A stretch of DNA of 38,905 nt from NCBI GenBank assembly GCA_005792355.1, contig SXSC01000128.1, positions 1 through 38,905 on the forward strand, in the 5' to 3' direction. A program made the translations under genes and the position numbers. The DNA is from Opitutaceae bacterium (GTDB lineage: Bacteria > Verrucomicrobiota > Verrucomicrobiia > Opitutales > Opitutaceae). A model generated the notes under the pieces. It saw nothing but the letters and a program-made list of their open reading frames with translations, was not told the origin of the DNA and ran no database searches. Positions 7,826-15,511 of the stretch are shown in pieces (position 1 is the stretch's first letter; the number at the start of each line of letters is the position of its first letter).

Positions 7826-9511
7826 ATGACCAACGCTGTGTGCCTTCTTGATGGGGGCGGGGTGCCCTCACCCCGCAATTTACCGGACACGCCCGCGCGA
7901 TCGCGCGGGGTGGGGGCACCCCGCCTCCAGGACGAAAATCGGCTTCATCGCCGCTTCTTTGCGCGATCGGCTTTCCTGCTGCTCGCGGCGATTTTCGCCG
8001 CCCTGCCCGGCTTGAGCCGGGCCAAGCCGGGTGGACCAAACGTCCTCTTCCTCCTCGCCGACGACATGGGCATTGGCGACGTGTCGTACCTCAATCCCCA
8101 GAGCAGCTGGCAGACGCCGCATCTCGACCGGCTCGCGCGCGAAGGGATGGTTTTCTCCGACGCCCATTCGTCTTCCGGCGTGTGCACGCCGACGCGCTAC
8201 ACGCTCCTCACGGGCCGCTACTCGTGGCGCGGCAAACTCAAGAAGGGCGTGCTCCAGGGCTACAGTCCGAGCCTGGTCGAGCCCGGCCGGCTCACGCTGC
8301 CGGGTTTCCTGCGTGCGCAGGGCTACGCGACCGCGATGTTCGGCAAGTGGCATCTGGGCGTCGATTGGGCGAAAAGCGGGCCGAACCCCGAGGACGTCGA
8401 CTACGCGAAACCGTTCGGCGGCGGGCCGACAGCGCACGGTTTCGATCGGTTCTTCGGCATCAGCGCCTCGCTCGACATGCCGCCGTACGTGTGGCTCCAG
8501 GACGATCGGGTCACCGCGCCACCGGCCGGCCGGGTGGGCGACAGCGCTGCGCCCAGGCTCTGGCGGGCCGGACCCATCGGCGGAGATTTTCGAATGGAAG
8601 ACGTGCAGCCGCGTTTCACCGCGAAGACGACGGCCTACCTCGCCGAACGCGCCGCGGCGGGCGACGGCAAACCCTTCTTCCTCTATCTCGCGTTCGCCGC
8701 GCCGCACACCCCCACGCTCGCGACGAAGGAGTTCGCGGGCACGACCCGCACGCCCTACGGCGATTTTGTGCGACAGGTCGATGCCGACGTCGGCGCCATC
8801 CTCGCCGCGCTTGAAAAACACGGGCTCGCGCAGAACACGCTCGTCATCTTCACCAGCGACAACGGCTACGCGCCGGCCGGTGACATCCCGCGCCATCGCG
8901 ATTTCGGGCACGATTCAACCGGTGGATTTCGCGGCTCCAAATCCGATTCGTTCGAGGGCGGGCATCGCATACCCTTCATCGCCCGCTGGCCGGGCGTGAC
9001 GCCGGCGGGCTCGCGTTGCGCCGACGTGATCGGCCACCTCGATGTCTATGCGACCTGCGCCGAGGTGCTGGGCGCGAAGCTGCCGGAGAACGCGGCCGAG
9101 GACAGTTCGAGTTTCCTCGCCTCGTTGCGCGGCCAGCCGGCGCCCGCGACGCGCCGCGAGGCGTTGGTGCATCATTCCGCCGACGGTGAGTTCTCGATTC
9201 GGCAGGGGAAATGGAAACTGATCCTGGCACCCGGCTCCGGCGGATGGAGCCCGCCGACGCGCAACCCCTCGCCGTGGACCCAGCCGAAAGCGGACGACTT
9301 CACCGGCCTGCCGCCGTACCAGCTCTACGATCTCGCCGCCGACGCGAAGGAAACGACCAACCTCGCCGGGCGCCATCCGGAGATCGTGCAGCGCCTCGGA
9401 AAACTGATGCGCGCGGACATCGAGCGTGGCCGGTCCACGCCGGGCGCGCCGCAACCGTACGTGCGCGAAGGGTGGCCGCAGACGGCGTGGATGAAGGAAT
9501 TCGCCCGGTGA
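7826..9511 (+). CDS. Type I (formylglycine) sulfatase, exported
   Basis: A 561-residue S1-type sulfatase that hydrolyses sulfate esters, here probably on a sulfated glycan outside the cytoplasm. The catalytic core is clear: metal-binding ADD (78-80, in NVLFLLADDMGIGD), the modified cysteine in C120-T-P-T-R124 within SSSGVCTPTRYTLLTGR, GKWHLG, and SDNGYAPAGDIPRHRD, followed by GGFRGSK...FEGGHRIPFIARWPG. The N-terminus is odd. The first ~37 residues are encoded largely by a palindromic repeat (7852-7929), and the hydrophobic signal (SAFLLLAAIFAALPGLSRA, 48-66) comes only after it. A GTG at 7910 would give a shorter and more normal signal peptide and may be the real start. An anaerobic or FGE-type sulfatase maturase would be needed elsewhere in the genome; none is in the window. 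The last base pairs overlap the next small ORF. Confidence 0.94.
   Translation: MTNAVCLLDGGGVPSPRNLPDTPARSRGVGAPRLQDENRLHRRFFARSAFLLLAAIFAALPGLSRAKPGGPNVLFLLADDMGIGDVSYLNPQSSWQTPHLDRLAREGMVFSDAHSSSGVCTPTRYTLLTGRYSWRGKLKKGVLQGYSPSLVEPGRLTLPGFLRAQGYATAMFGKWHLGVDWAKSGPNPEDVDYAKPFGGGPTAHGFDRFFGISASLDMPPYVWLQDDRVTAPPAGRVGDSAAPRLWRAGPIGGDFRMEDVQPRFTAKTTAYLAERAAAGDGKPFFLYLAFAAPHTPTLATKEFAGTTRTPYGDFVRQVDADVGAILAALEKHGLAQNTLVIFTSDNGYAPAGDIPRHRDFGHDSTGGFRGSKSDSFEGGHRIPFIARWPGVTPAGSRCADVIGHLDVYATCAEVLGAKLPENAAEDSSSFLASLRGQPAPATRREALVHHSADGEFSIRQGKWKLILAPGSGGWSPPTRNPSPWTQPKADDFTGLPPYQLYDLAADAKETTNLAGRHPEIVQRLGKLMRADIERGRSTPGAPQPYVREGWPQTAWMKEFAR
7852..7929. repeat. Palindromic element inside the sulfatase N-terminus (copy 1)
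   Basis: Outer arms at about 7853-7874 and 7907-7928 pair at roughly 20 of 22 positions, and an inner perfect 18-base palindrome, cccgcgcgatcgcgcggg, sits at 7892-7909. The left 24 bases (7852-7875) are identical to 20420-20443 inside trmH. In this reading frame the element encodes a Gly/Pro/Arg-rich peptide at residues ~9-35. Confidence 0.75.
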
Positions 9512-9786
9512 ACTCGCGGATGACATCGCGTCGAACGACGAGTTTTCTGCGCAACGGCTTGCTCGCGGTGTTGCGGGATCTCACGCCGGACGAAGTGCTC
9601 CGCGCGATCCTGCGCGACAATGCCGAGGCGCCGGCACTTCAGCACCCGTTTCAGTTTCCGAATGGACCAAGGTTCACCGATAATCTCGCTGCGCCGCCGG
9701 ACCGCTGGGTCATGCTCTCCAAGGGCGGCCCGCCGCTCGACCGCGATTTCGATCGCAGGCCGTGGCTGGCGGGAAGGTTTGAATAA
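9508..9786 (+). CDS. Small hypothetical protein coupled to the sulfatase
   Basis: A 92-residue frame starting at a GTG (9508) that overlaps the sulfatase stop (GTGA), or at the ATG at 9520, so translational coupling is possible. The product begins MTSRRTTSFLRNGLLAVLRDL and continues PDEVLRAILRDNAEAPALQH. It contains a plausible amphipathic helix and ends RRPWLAGRFE. No signal peptide, no membrane segment and no family that I recognise. It may be a short regulator or partner, or the remnant of a longer gene. Confidence 0.4.
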   Translation: MNSRMTSRRTTSFLRNGLLAVLRDLTPDEVLRAILRDNAEAPALQHPFQFPNGPRFTDNLAAPPDRWVMLSKGGPPLDRDFDRRPWLAGRFE

Positions 9787-10029
9787 TCGCAGGGCAGGGC
9801 AGTCGCGCCAGGGAATTTCCGGGCTGGACCTCCCGCGGAGTTAGGAAGACCGCCGATGGTCTGCTTTCTGACTCAGCATCTGTGGCCTTTCTGAATCTGT
9901 GGGAGGTCCTGCATCGCGATCACGTTCGCCCGATCTTCCAACGGGAAATGCTCCAGGAAATCGACCGTGGATTTCCCCGCGCGGTGAAGCCGCAACCGAA
10001 GTGAACACTCGCCCTTCGCGTGGCCACCG

Positions 10030-10134
10030 GAGGCAAGCCTCGGGCATCATGGCCCGGCGACCGCTGCGCGGACGGGCTCCTGGAATCGCAGGAGGAAACG
10101 TGGCAAGCCACGGGGAATGGACCCGCCTGCGATG
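10030..10134. repeat. Pair of REP-like hairpins with AA loops
   Basis: The stem-loops at 10030-10041 and 10099-10112 have the same design (GGC-aa-GCC apex). The second is nested in an additional 8-bp stem at 10084-10091 and 10127-10134. They lie downstream of both the sulfatase cluster and the convergent hydrolase gene. Confidence 0.5.
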
Positions 10135-10298
10135 CAACACCCCAATCTTTGTCCCACCGCCGAGGCTCAATCTTCAGCGCGCAGAGCAAGGCATTGGTTT
10201 TCTCTGCGTTTCCGAAATCCGAGTCTCTGCGGTGCAAAAAAATCCGTGGCTTGAAAATACCCGCAGGAAAACAGCCTCTTCAGATATGGCTGGGCGGC

Positions 10299-10325
10299 TT
10301 TTTCCGAGACTACGCTCGGAAAAAA
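10299..10325 (-). terminator. Hairpin just beyond the hydrolase stop
   Basis: tttttccgag (10299-10308) pairs perfectly with ctcggaaaaa (10315-10325 region) around a 6-base loop, 7 bases past the stop of the - strand hydrolase. The U-tract is part of the stem instead of following it, so it is terminator-like but not textbook. Confidence 0.5.
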
Positions 10326-10331
10326 TGCCGG

Positions 10332-11303
10332 CTACCGCGCGAGATGCGCCCGCAGAAACGCGATGGCCTTTTGCTGGGCGGCTTCGATCAACGCGCGCTC
10401 GGCGCCCGCATAGCCGTGCTCGCCGCCGGGGATGACGATCAATTGGTGTTCCACCCCGTGCCGCTTGAATTCCGCCGCCATCATCTCCGGCAGCTCGACC
10501 GGAACATCCGAGTCGTTCTGGCCGTGGATCAGCATCGTCGGCGGATAGTCCCGGCTCACATTCCTCACCGGCATATAGGGAACGTATTTTTCGATTTCCG
10601 TCTTGGGATCCCAGCCGGAGATCGCCTTGGGCCACTGGCCGTGCGTGCGCAGAAAAGCGTTGAAAGCCCCGCCGTCGCCCGCGCGGTCGGCGGCGTTGGC
10701 AATGGGCGGCCCTGAAACCAATTGCCACGCCTCGGCTTCGCTGAGTGGGACCCGCTGATGTTTTGGGCTGGTGCTGGCCTGCTGCTGCCAGGGTCCGACG
10801 AGATCTCCGTAGCTGCTCTCCGCCACGATCGCGAAAGGGCGCGGCCGGACGCGAACCCCCGCGACCAACGCCAGGTATCCCCCGGCGGAGGCGCCGGCGG
10901 CCGCGATGCGTTGCGGGTCCGCCCCGAAAAGTCGGGGGCCTTTCTCGCGCACCCATCGGAAGGCGTCCTCGATGTCCCCGACGAGTTGCGGCAACTTGGT
11001 TTCGGGCGCGAGGCGGTAGTCGATGGAGACCACGATGAACCCTGCCGCCACATATTGGTCCAGCAGGCGCGGCGGTTTCTCCAACTTGGCCCGACCGCCG
11101 TTGATGAGGGATCCGCCATGCATATACACCACCACCGGACGTGGCGCCGGCCCGGGGCCGGGCCGGTAAACGTCCGCTTTGATCGCCAGCGGGCCGACCG
11201 TTTTGTAGGTGTGAGTTTCGGGCCGCGGAGGTGGCTCGCCGGCGTTGACGCGCAGGGCCAGCATCCAGCCGAGAAATAACACTGCACCACGGGGAAAGTT
11301 CAT
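10332..11303 (-). CDS. Exported alpha/beta hydrolase (HSL/BD-FAE type esterase)
   Basis: A 323-residue carboxylesterase-like protein. The start at 11303 is preferred over the ATG at 11330 because it opens a clean signal peptide (MNFPRGAVLFLGWMLALRVNA) and has AAAGG eight bases upstream on its strand. Oxyanion-hole HGGS at 62-65 (VVVYMHGGSLINGG). Nucleophile elbow GASAGG at 137-142 with Ser139. Acid in the HGQNDSDVPVEL segment and His in GGEHGYAG complete the triad. It is the usual type for deacetylating or de-esterifying plant or algal polysaccharides, and the neighbouring sulfatase cluster fits an accessory esterase role, though it is on the opposite strand and separately transcribed. The start region is overlapped by a decayed amidohydrolase fragment. 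Confidence 0.88.
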   Translation of the reverse strand: MNFPRGAVLFLGWMLALRVNAGEPPPRPETHTYKTVGPLAIKADVYRPGPGPAPRPVVVYMHGGSLINGGRAKLEKPPRLLDQYVAAGFIVVSIDYRLAPETKLPQLVGDIEDAFRWVREKGPRLFGADPQRIAAAGASAGGYLALVAGVRVRPRPFAIVAESSYGDLVGPWQQQASTSPKHQRVPLSEAEAWQLVSGPPIANAADRAGDGGAFNAFLRTHGQWPKAISGWDPKTEIEKYVPYMPVRNVSRDYPPTMLIHGQNDSDVPVELPEMMAAEFKRHGVEHQLIVIPGGEHGYAGAERALIEAAQQKAIAFLRAHLAR

Positions 11304-11314
11304 AAACGGGGCCT

Positions 11315-11602
11315 TTGATTTCGCGACCATGCATCGCCAGGTTGACGGCAGGAAGATTCTATTGGCAGGAAAATTTTCGGCGCAACTTTTACGTGACGCC
11401 CAGTGGCATGTGCACGGGCGGATGCCTGCACCAGGCGATCGAGTTGATGGGCGTCGACCGGATCATGTTTTCCGCGGATGACCCTTTCGTCCCGTTGCCA
11501 CCCGGTGGAGCGCGTCGATTCATCACGGAGGCACCGCTAACCGAAGCCGAAAAGGCAAAAATCGCGCACGGCAACCGGGAGCGATTGATCGCGCGTCGCT
11601 GA
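11315..11602 (+). pseudogene. Amidohydrolase (ACMSD / gamma-resorcylate decarboxylase-like) C-terminal fragment
   Basis: From about 11362 the frame encodes WQENFRRNFYVTPSGM, then a helix with ELMGVDRIMFSADDPFVP, then EAPLTEAEKAKIAHGNRERL. This order (NFyvT.SGm, GaDRimFs.DyPf, lse..k..i..gNaerL) is the C-terminal end of amidohydrolase family 2 proteins such as gamma-resorcylate decarboxylase. The N-terminal two-thirds, with the metal-binding HxH, is absent, and the reading frame upstream is unrelated sequence overlapping the start of the divergent hydrolase. Clearly a remnant. The mechanism of truncation is not visible. Confidence 0.72.
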
Positions 11603-11665
11603 GGGTGGGAGGAGCCGGGGAACACCCAGTCCAAGCACGGCCACCGGCGCCAAACAATTCAGTTC

Positions 11666-11768
11666 AACCACGAATGGAAACGAATCGACACGAATGAAAA
11701 CGGGTGCGCGCCGGCGCCCTGGAACCAGTCACTGGCTGGCGACCCAGAATCAGCGTGCGATGCGGTTC
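11666..11768 (+). repeat. Dispersed 103-bp repeat, copy A
   Basis: Matches 16280-16383 at about 90% with one single-base indel. It starts aaccacgaatgg and ends tgcggttc. It abuts directly the FG-GAP remnant that begins at about 11756. Confidence 0.8.
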
Positions 11769-11998
11769 TCACCAACACCAATGCCCACTCCATTGCCGTT
11801 CTACTGGGCAACGGCACCGGCGGATTCGGCGCACCGATTGTCATCGCGACCGCCGCTTTCCCCACCAACGGCTTCGTGGATGATTTCAACGGCGACGGCA
11901 GAGCCGACGTCGGCTTCATGGTCCGTAACGACCGCGAATACAGCGTGCTGACGAACACCACGGTGCCACTGCCCCCGCCCCCCCCCCCCGGCTCCGCT
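11756..11998 (+). pseudogene. FG-GAP/VCBS repeat protein fragment
   Basis: In one frame the sequence encodes DAVLTNTNAHSIAVLLGNG, then GGFGAPIVIA, then FVDDFNGDGRADVGFMVRND and YSVLTNTTVPLP. That is one complete FG-GAP repeat with its calcium-binding D-F-N-G-D-G-R-A-D loop. It resembles repeats in the intact protein at 16999-19749 (VAVLLGNGDGTFGAP; DFNSDGKPD) in protein terms but not base for base. There is no start codon or signal peptide. The 5' end is fused to the dispersed repeat and the 3' end runs into a C-run and unrelated sequence. Confidence 0.7.
11978..11989 (+). repeat. Poly-C run (12 C)
   Basis: An uninterrupted run of 12 C, preceded by gccccc and one G, lies at the 3' end of the FG-GAP fragment and encodes a proline run there. 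Homopolymers this long are slippage-prone and also hard to sequence. Confidence 0.8.
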
Positions 11999-12163
11999 CT
12001 TTTTCACCGACGCGATGACCACCTCAAGTCCGAACTGGCCTGCGCGGCTTCATCGGACGCCGCGGCGATGGCGGGGACGGCGACGCGGGTGCCGGTGTCT
12101 TTGATCTGGCCCTTGGGGACAGGTTTTTCGTCGTCCGGAGCATCGGCGGCGCGAAGCCACCCT

Positions 12164-12222
12164 CTGCCGATCACGACCATCGCGTCGCGCATGGCCGGCA
12201 GCGTGGGGACGTCGTCCCCGGC
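12164..12222 (-). pseudogene. 59-bp fragment of trmH
   Basis: 59 bases match 19988-20046 in the intact trmH with only three mismatches, in the same strand orientation. They would encode GDDVPTLPAMRDAMVVIG against GDDVHTLPAMRDAVVVIG in the intact gene (motif 2 region). Sequence on either side does not match, so this is a short remnant of a second, lost copy or a recombination scar. Confidence 0.8.
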
Positions 12223-12293
12223 ATGAATCGCATTCTACGCTCGCCGGTGCGGCGCAAATGTTTTTCGTCCTCCGCAATCCTCGCCGGCCAGCA

Positions 12294-15200
12294 ATGACCT
12301 CTGTTTTTCGATATGCGTTTCTGTGGACGGTGCCTGCGATCCTATTCGCGGCGGAGCCGAAGCCGCGCCCGGCACAAGATTCCAAACCCCAAAATGCCGC
12401 TGTCGTGGCCTCGCCGCGGCTGACGGGCACACCGTTCCTCACCGTGTGGCGCCCGGACGACTATGGAGCGCAGCCCGAGAACAACCGCGTGGTGCAGCAT
12501 CCCGGCACCGGCCTGATCTATGTCGGCAACGGCGGCGGTGTGCTCGAGTTCGACGGCGCGCGCTGGCGGCTGATCCCCGCCCCTGACGGCGGTGCGGTGA
12601 TCGCGCTGGGCGTTGATCGACGCGGGCGCATTTGGGGCGCCACCAATGCGCTAATCTTTCGCCTCGAGCCGGACGCGCGCGGCCAGTTGCGGGTGCGATC
12701 GATGCTCGATCGCCTGCCGAAGGAGTTTCAGCGGCATGCCATCCTGTCGGGTTGCGTCGTCACGGAGGAAGGCGTGTATTTTTTCGATCAGAATAACTTG
12801 ATGTTCTTCGGTCTCGACGACGCGCCCGCACGCACGTGGACCGTGGCGGAGCACCCGGTCGTGGCCCTCCGCCTCTGGGAGATCGGCGGCGAGCCATTTG
12901 TGCTCCTGGGTGGCAGTGTGGTCCTTCGGCTTCGGGCCGGTCGGCTCGAGCGGGTGCCGAGCCTCACCGGCACGGTGTGGGCCGCGCGCGCCGAGCCGGA
13001 CGGCGCCTGGCAACTGCTGACCTCCGGCGGCACCGATCGGTGGGACGGACAAAAAAATCTCACGACCGGCCGCCTCCCCGCGGGCGAGGGCGCGCAGTCT
13101 GCCACGTTTCTTACGGATGGCAGGAGCGTGTTCGCCAGCCTGCGCAGCGGGCTGGTCGTGTGCGATCGCGCGGGGCGCGTCCTGCAAACGATCGGTCGCG
13201 CGCAGGGTCTGCCGGCGAATCAGGTGATGGACGTCATGGAGGATCGGCAGGGGGGCGTGTGGGCTGCGTTTCGCAATGGAGTCGCGCGCGTGCAGCTCGA
13301 CTCGCCCTACGCGCTGCATGGGCCGGCGCAGGGACTCGAAGGCACGGTGCACTCACTGGCGCGCCACGGCGACCATCTGTTCGTTGCCGGCACGGAGGGC
13401 GTCTACCAGCGCGGGAAAGACGGCCGGTATCAACCGCTGCCGGAAGTCGCCACGGCCGTGCGCGAGGTCGTCGCACACGATGAATGGCTGTTCATCCTAT
13501 CGACGCGTTTTCGCGGCTTTCGCCTGGACCACGACCGCCGGGCGAATGAACTCGAAAACCGCAACTACTTCGGACTGGTGCCGCTGGCCGGCCAGCCAGG
13601 CTGGTTCGCGCATGGCGCCAATGAAGGCGTGCGCTGGGCGCACTTTGAGAGCGGGAAGTGGATCACGCAGGGGCCGCTGGCCGCGCTGCGCGGACGGGCG
13701 AATGTCCTGCTCGAATCGCCGGCGGGGGTCGTCTGGGCCGCGCACGGGGGCGGGGCGCAGCGCGTCGATTTTCGCGCCGGGCTCCGCGCGGACGCGCCAG
13801 TCCGGCGGTTCGGCGCGGCGGAGGGCGTGCCCGCGCCGCCGTCAGCGATATTTTTGCTCGGCGGTCGCGTCGTCGCGCTCGCCGGCGGCAAACTCGTGCG
13901 CTTCGACGAAGCCGCGAATCGTTTCGGATCGGAGACGCGACTTGTCGGGCTCGAAGCACTCATGGGCCCGGAGCCAAATGCGCGCCCGCTCGCCAGCGTC
14001 CGGGTCAGCGGCGGCACGATCTGGCTGCAAGCCGGCCCGCCCTCGCGCGGGATTGCGCGGCTCGTGGCGGACGGCGAAGCGCGCTGGCGCGTGGAGCTGC
14101 TGCCCGGCGAACCGCTCCGGCACCTGCAGCCCACGACGCTCTACCACGAAGCGGCGACCGAGACCCTGTGGATCGGCGGCCACGGGGCGCTGGTGTCGCG
14201 CGATCTCACGTGGCAGCCGACGCGGACGACGACGGCGCCCGCGGCGGCGATCCGGCGAATCGAAACGGCGGCGGGTGAGTTGTTGTTCGGTGGGTGGAGC
14301 GCGCCGGCCTCCGTCCGCGGGCCCACCGAGCCGCTGCGCCTCGCCCCGGACCAGGACGCGCTGAGCATTCAATTCGCCGCGCCCGCGTTCGCTCCGGATC
14401 ACGCGGGGGTGACCCAGATCGAATATCGCACGCGGCTCGACGGCCTCGATCGCGACTGGAGCGCGTGGTCGCGGCAGGCCGAGCGCGATTTCACGAGCCT
14501 GCCGTGGCGCGCGTTCACCTTTCGCGTGCAGGCACGCGACGACGCGGGGCGCATCGGCGGGGAGACGACGCTGGCATTTGCGATTGCGCCCGCGTGGTGG
14601 GCCACGCGCTGGGCCTGGGCGGGCTACGGCGTGTTCGGCCTGTTCGGCGTGGCGGGCATCGTGCGGTTGCGCACACACGCGCTGCACCGCCGGGCCGAAC
14701 AGCTCGAAAAAGTCGTCACCGACCGCACGCACGAGCTCGCGCAGAGCAACGCGCAGCTCGCCACGCAGAACGTCGAGCTTGCGCGCCTGATGCGCCTCGA
14801 GCTCGACGAGAAGCTCGCCGCGCAACTCTCCGAGCAAAAAGCGCGCCTCGAACTGCTCCGCTACCAGCTCACCCACACTTCCTCCTCAACGCGTTCACCA
14901 CGTTGCGCAGCCTCGTTTTTTCCTCGCCCGAGGCGGCGGGCAAGACCATCGATCGCCTCGCCGATTTCTGCCGCCTCGCGCTCACGCGCAGCGACGAAAC
15001 CGGTGCCACCGTCGACCACGAAGTGCGCCTGATCGAGAGCTACCTCGACACCGAGCGGGCGCGCTGGCGGGACGAATTGCAGGTCGAATTCAAGATCGAT
15101 CCCGCGGCGCGGGTGTTGCCGCTGCCGCCGTTCCTGCTGCAACCGCTCGTGGAGAACGCGATCAAATATGGCGGGCGCACCTCGCCGGGCACGCTGCACG

Positions 15201-15457
15201 TGAGCGTGAGCATCGCGCGCACGGAGGACGGCCTCGCGATTGAAGTCGCCAACACGGGCGAGTGGGTGGAGGGCGACAGCCCGCACCGCCAGGGCTCGAC
15301 GGGCATCGGCATGGAAAACCTCCGCCAGCGCCTCCGCCGCAAGTATCGCGACGCGCATGAGTTCACAACCGAAGCGCGCGACGGCTGGGTGTGGGTGCGG
15401 CTGCGATTACAGCAGGAGACCGGAGTCAGGAAACCGGAGTCGGCGCAGAAACGCTAA
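12294..15457 (+). pseudogene. Propeller-type LytS-family sensor histidine kinase with a frameshift
   Basis: A membrane sensor kinase. The start at 12294 gives a signal peptide (MTSVFRYAFLWTVPAILFAAEP); a longer ATG at 12258 is less likely. Residues ~40-690 form periplasmic beta-propellers with repeated two-component-propeller motifs (GVDRRGRIWGATN, VMEDRQGGVWAAFRNGVARV). A Y_Y_Y domain follows (IEYRTRLDGLDRDWSAWS), then one membrane segment (WAWAGYGVFGLFGVAGIVRL), a coiled coil, the His_kinase phospho-acceptor region and an HATPase (PLVENAIKYG, STGIGMENLRQRL). At about 14870 the frame breaks. LRYQL is followed by THTSSS, whereas adding one A restores NPHFLLNAFTTLRS in the next frame. The repaired protein would be 1054 residues. 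Unrepaired, the first frame stops at 15032. Either a sequence error or a real inactivation. Response regulator gene 54 bases downstream. Confidence 0.85.
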
Positions 15458-15511
15458 TTGCCTTCAGCCCCCGGTCACCTGTCCTCTATCCCCAGTCCCC
15501 TCTCCTCCGAA

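Larger units (their letters stand above)
9787..10331. other. Intergenic region with REP-like hairpins
   Basis: No supportable gene. Two related hairpins share an AA loop and a GGC-aa-GCC core: gaggc-aa-gcctc (10030-10041) and cgtggc-aa-gccacg (10099-10112). The second is flanked by a longer pair, atcgcagg (10084-10091) and cctgcgat (10127-10134). Short degenerate segments resemble genome-wide intergenic filler ('tctctgcggtgc' at 10223). Confidence 0.5.

Noticed and set aside
12004..12192. Separate short gene on the - strand near the trmH fragment
   Set aside because: Only the 59-bp trmH match is meaningful; the rest of the frame shows no similarity or start context.
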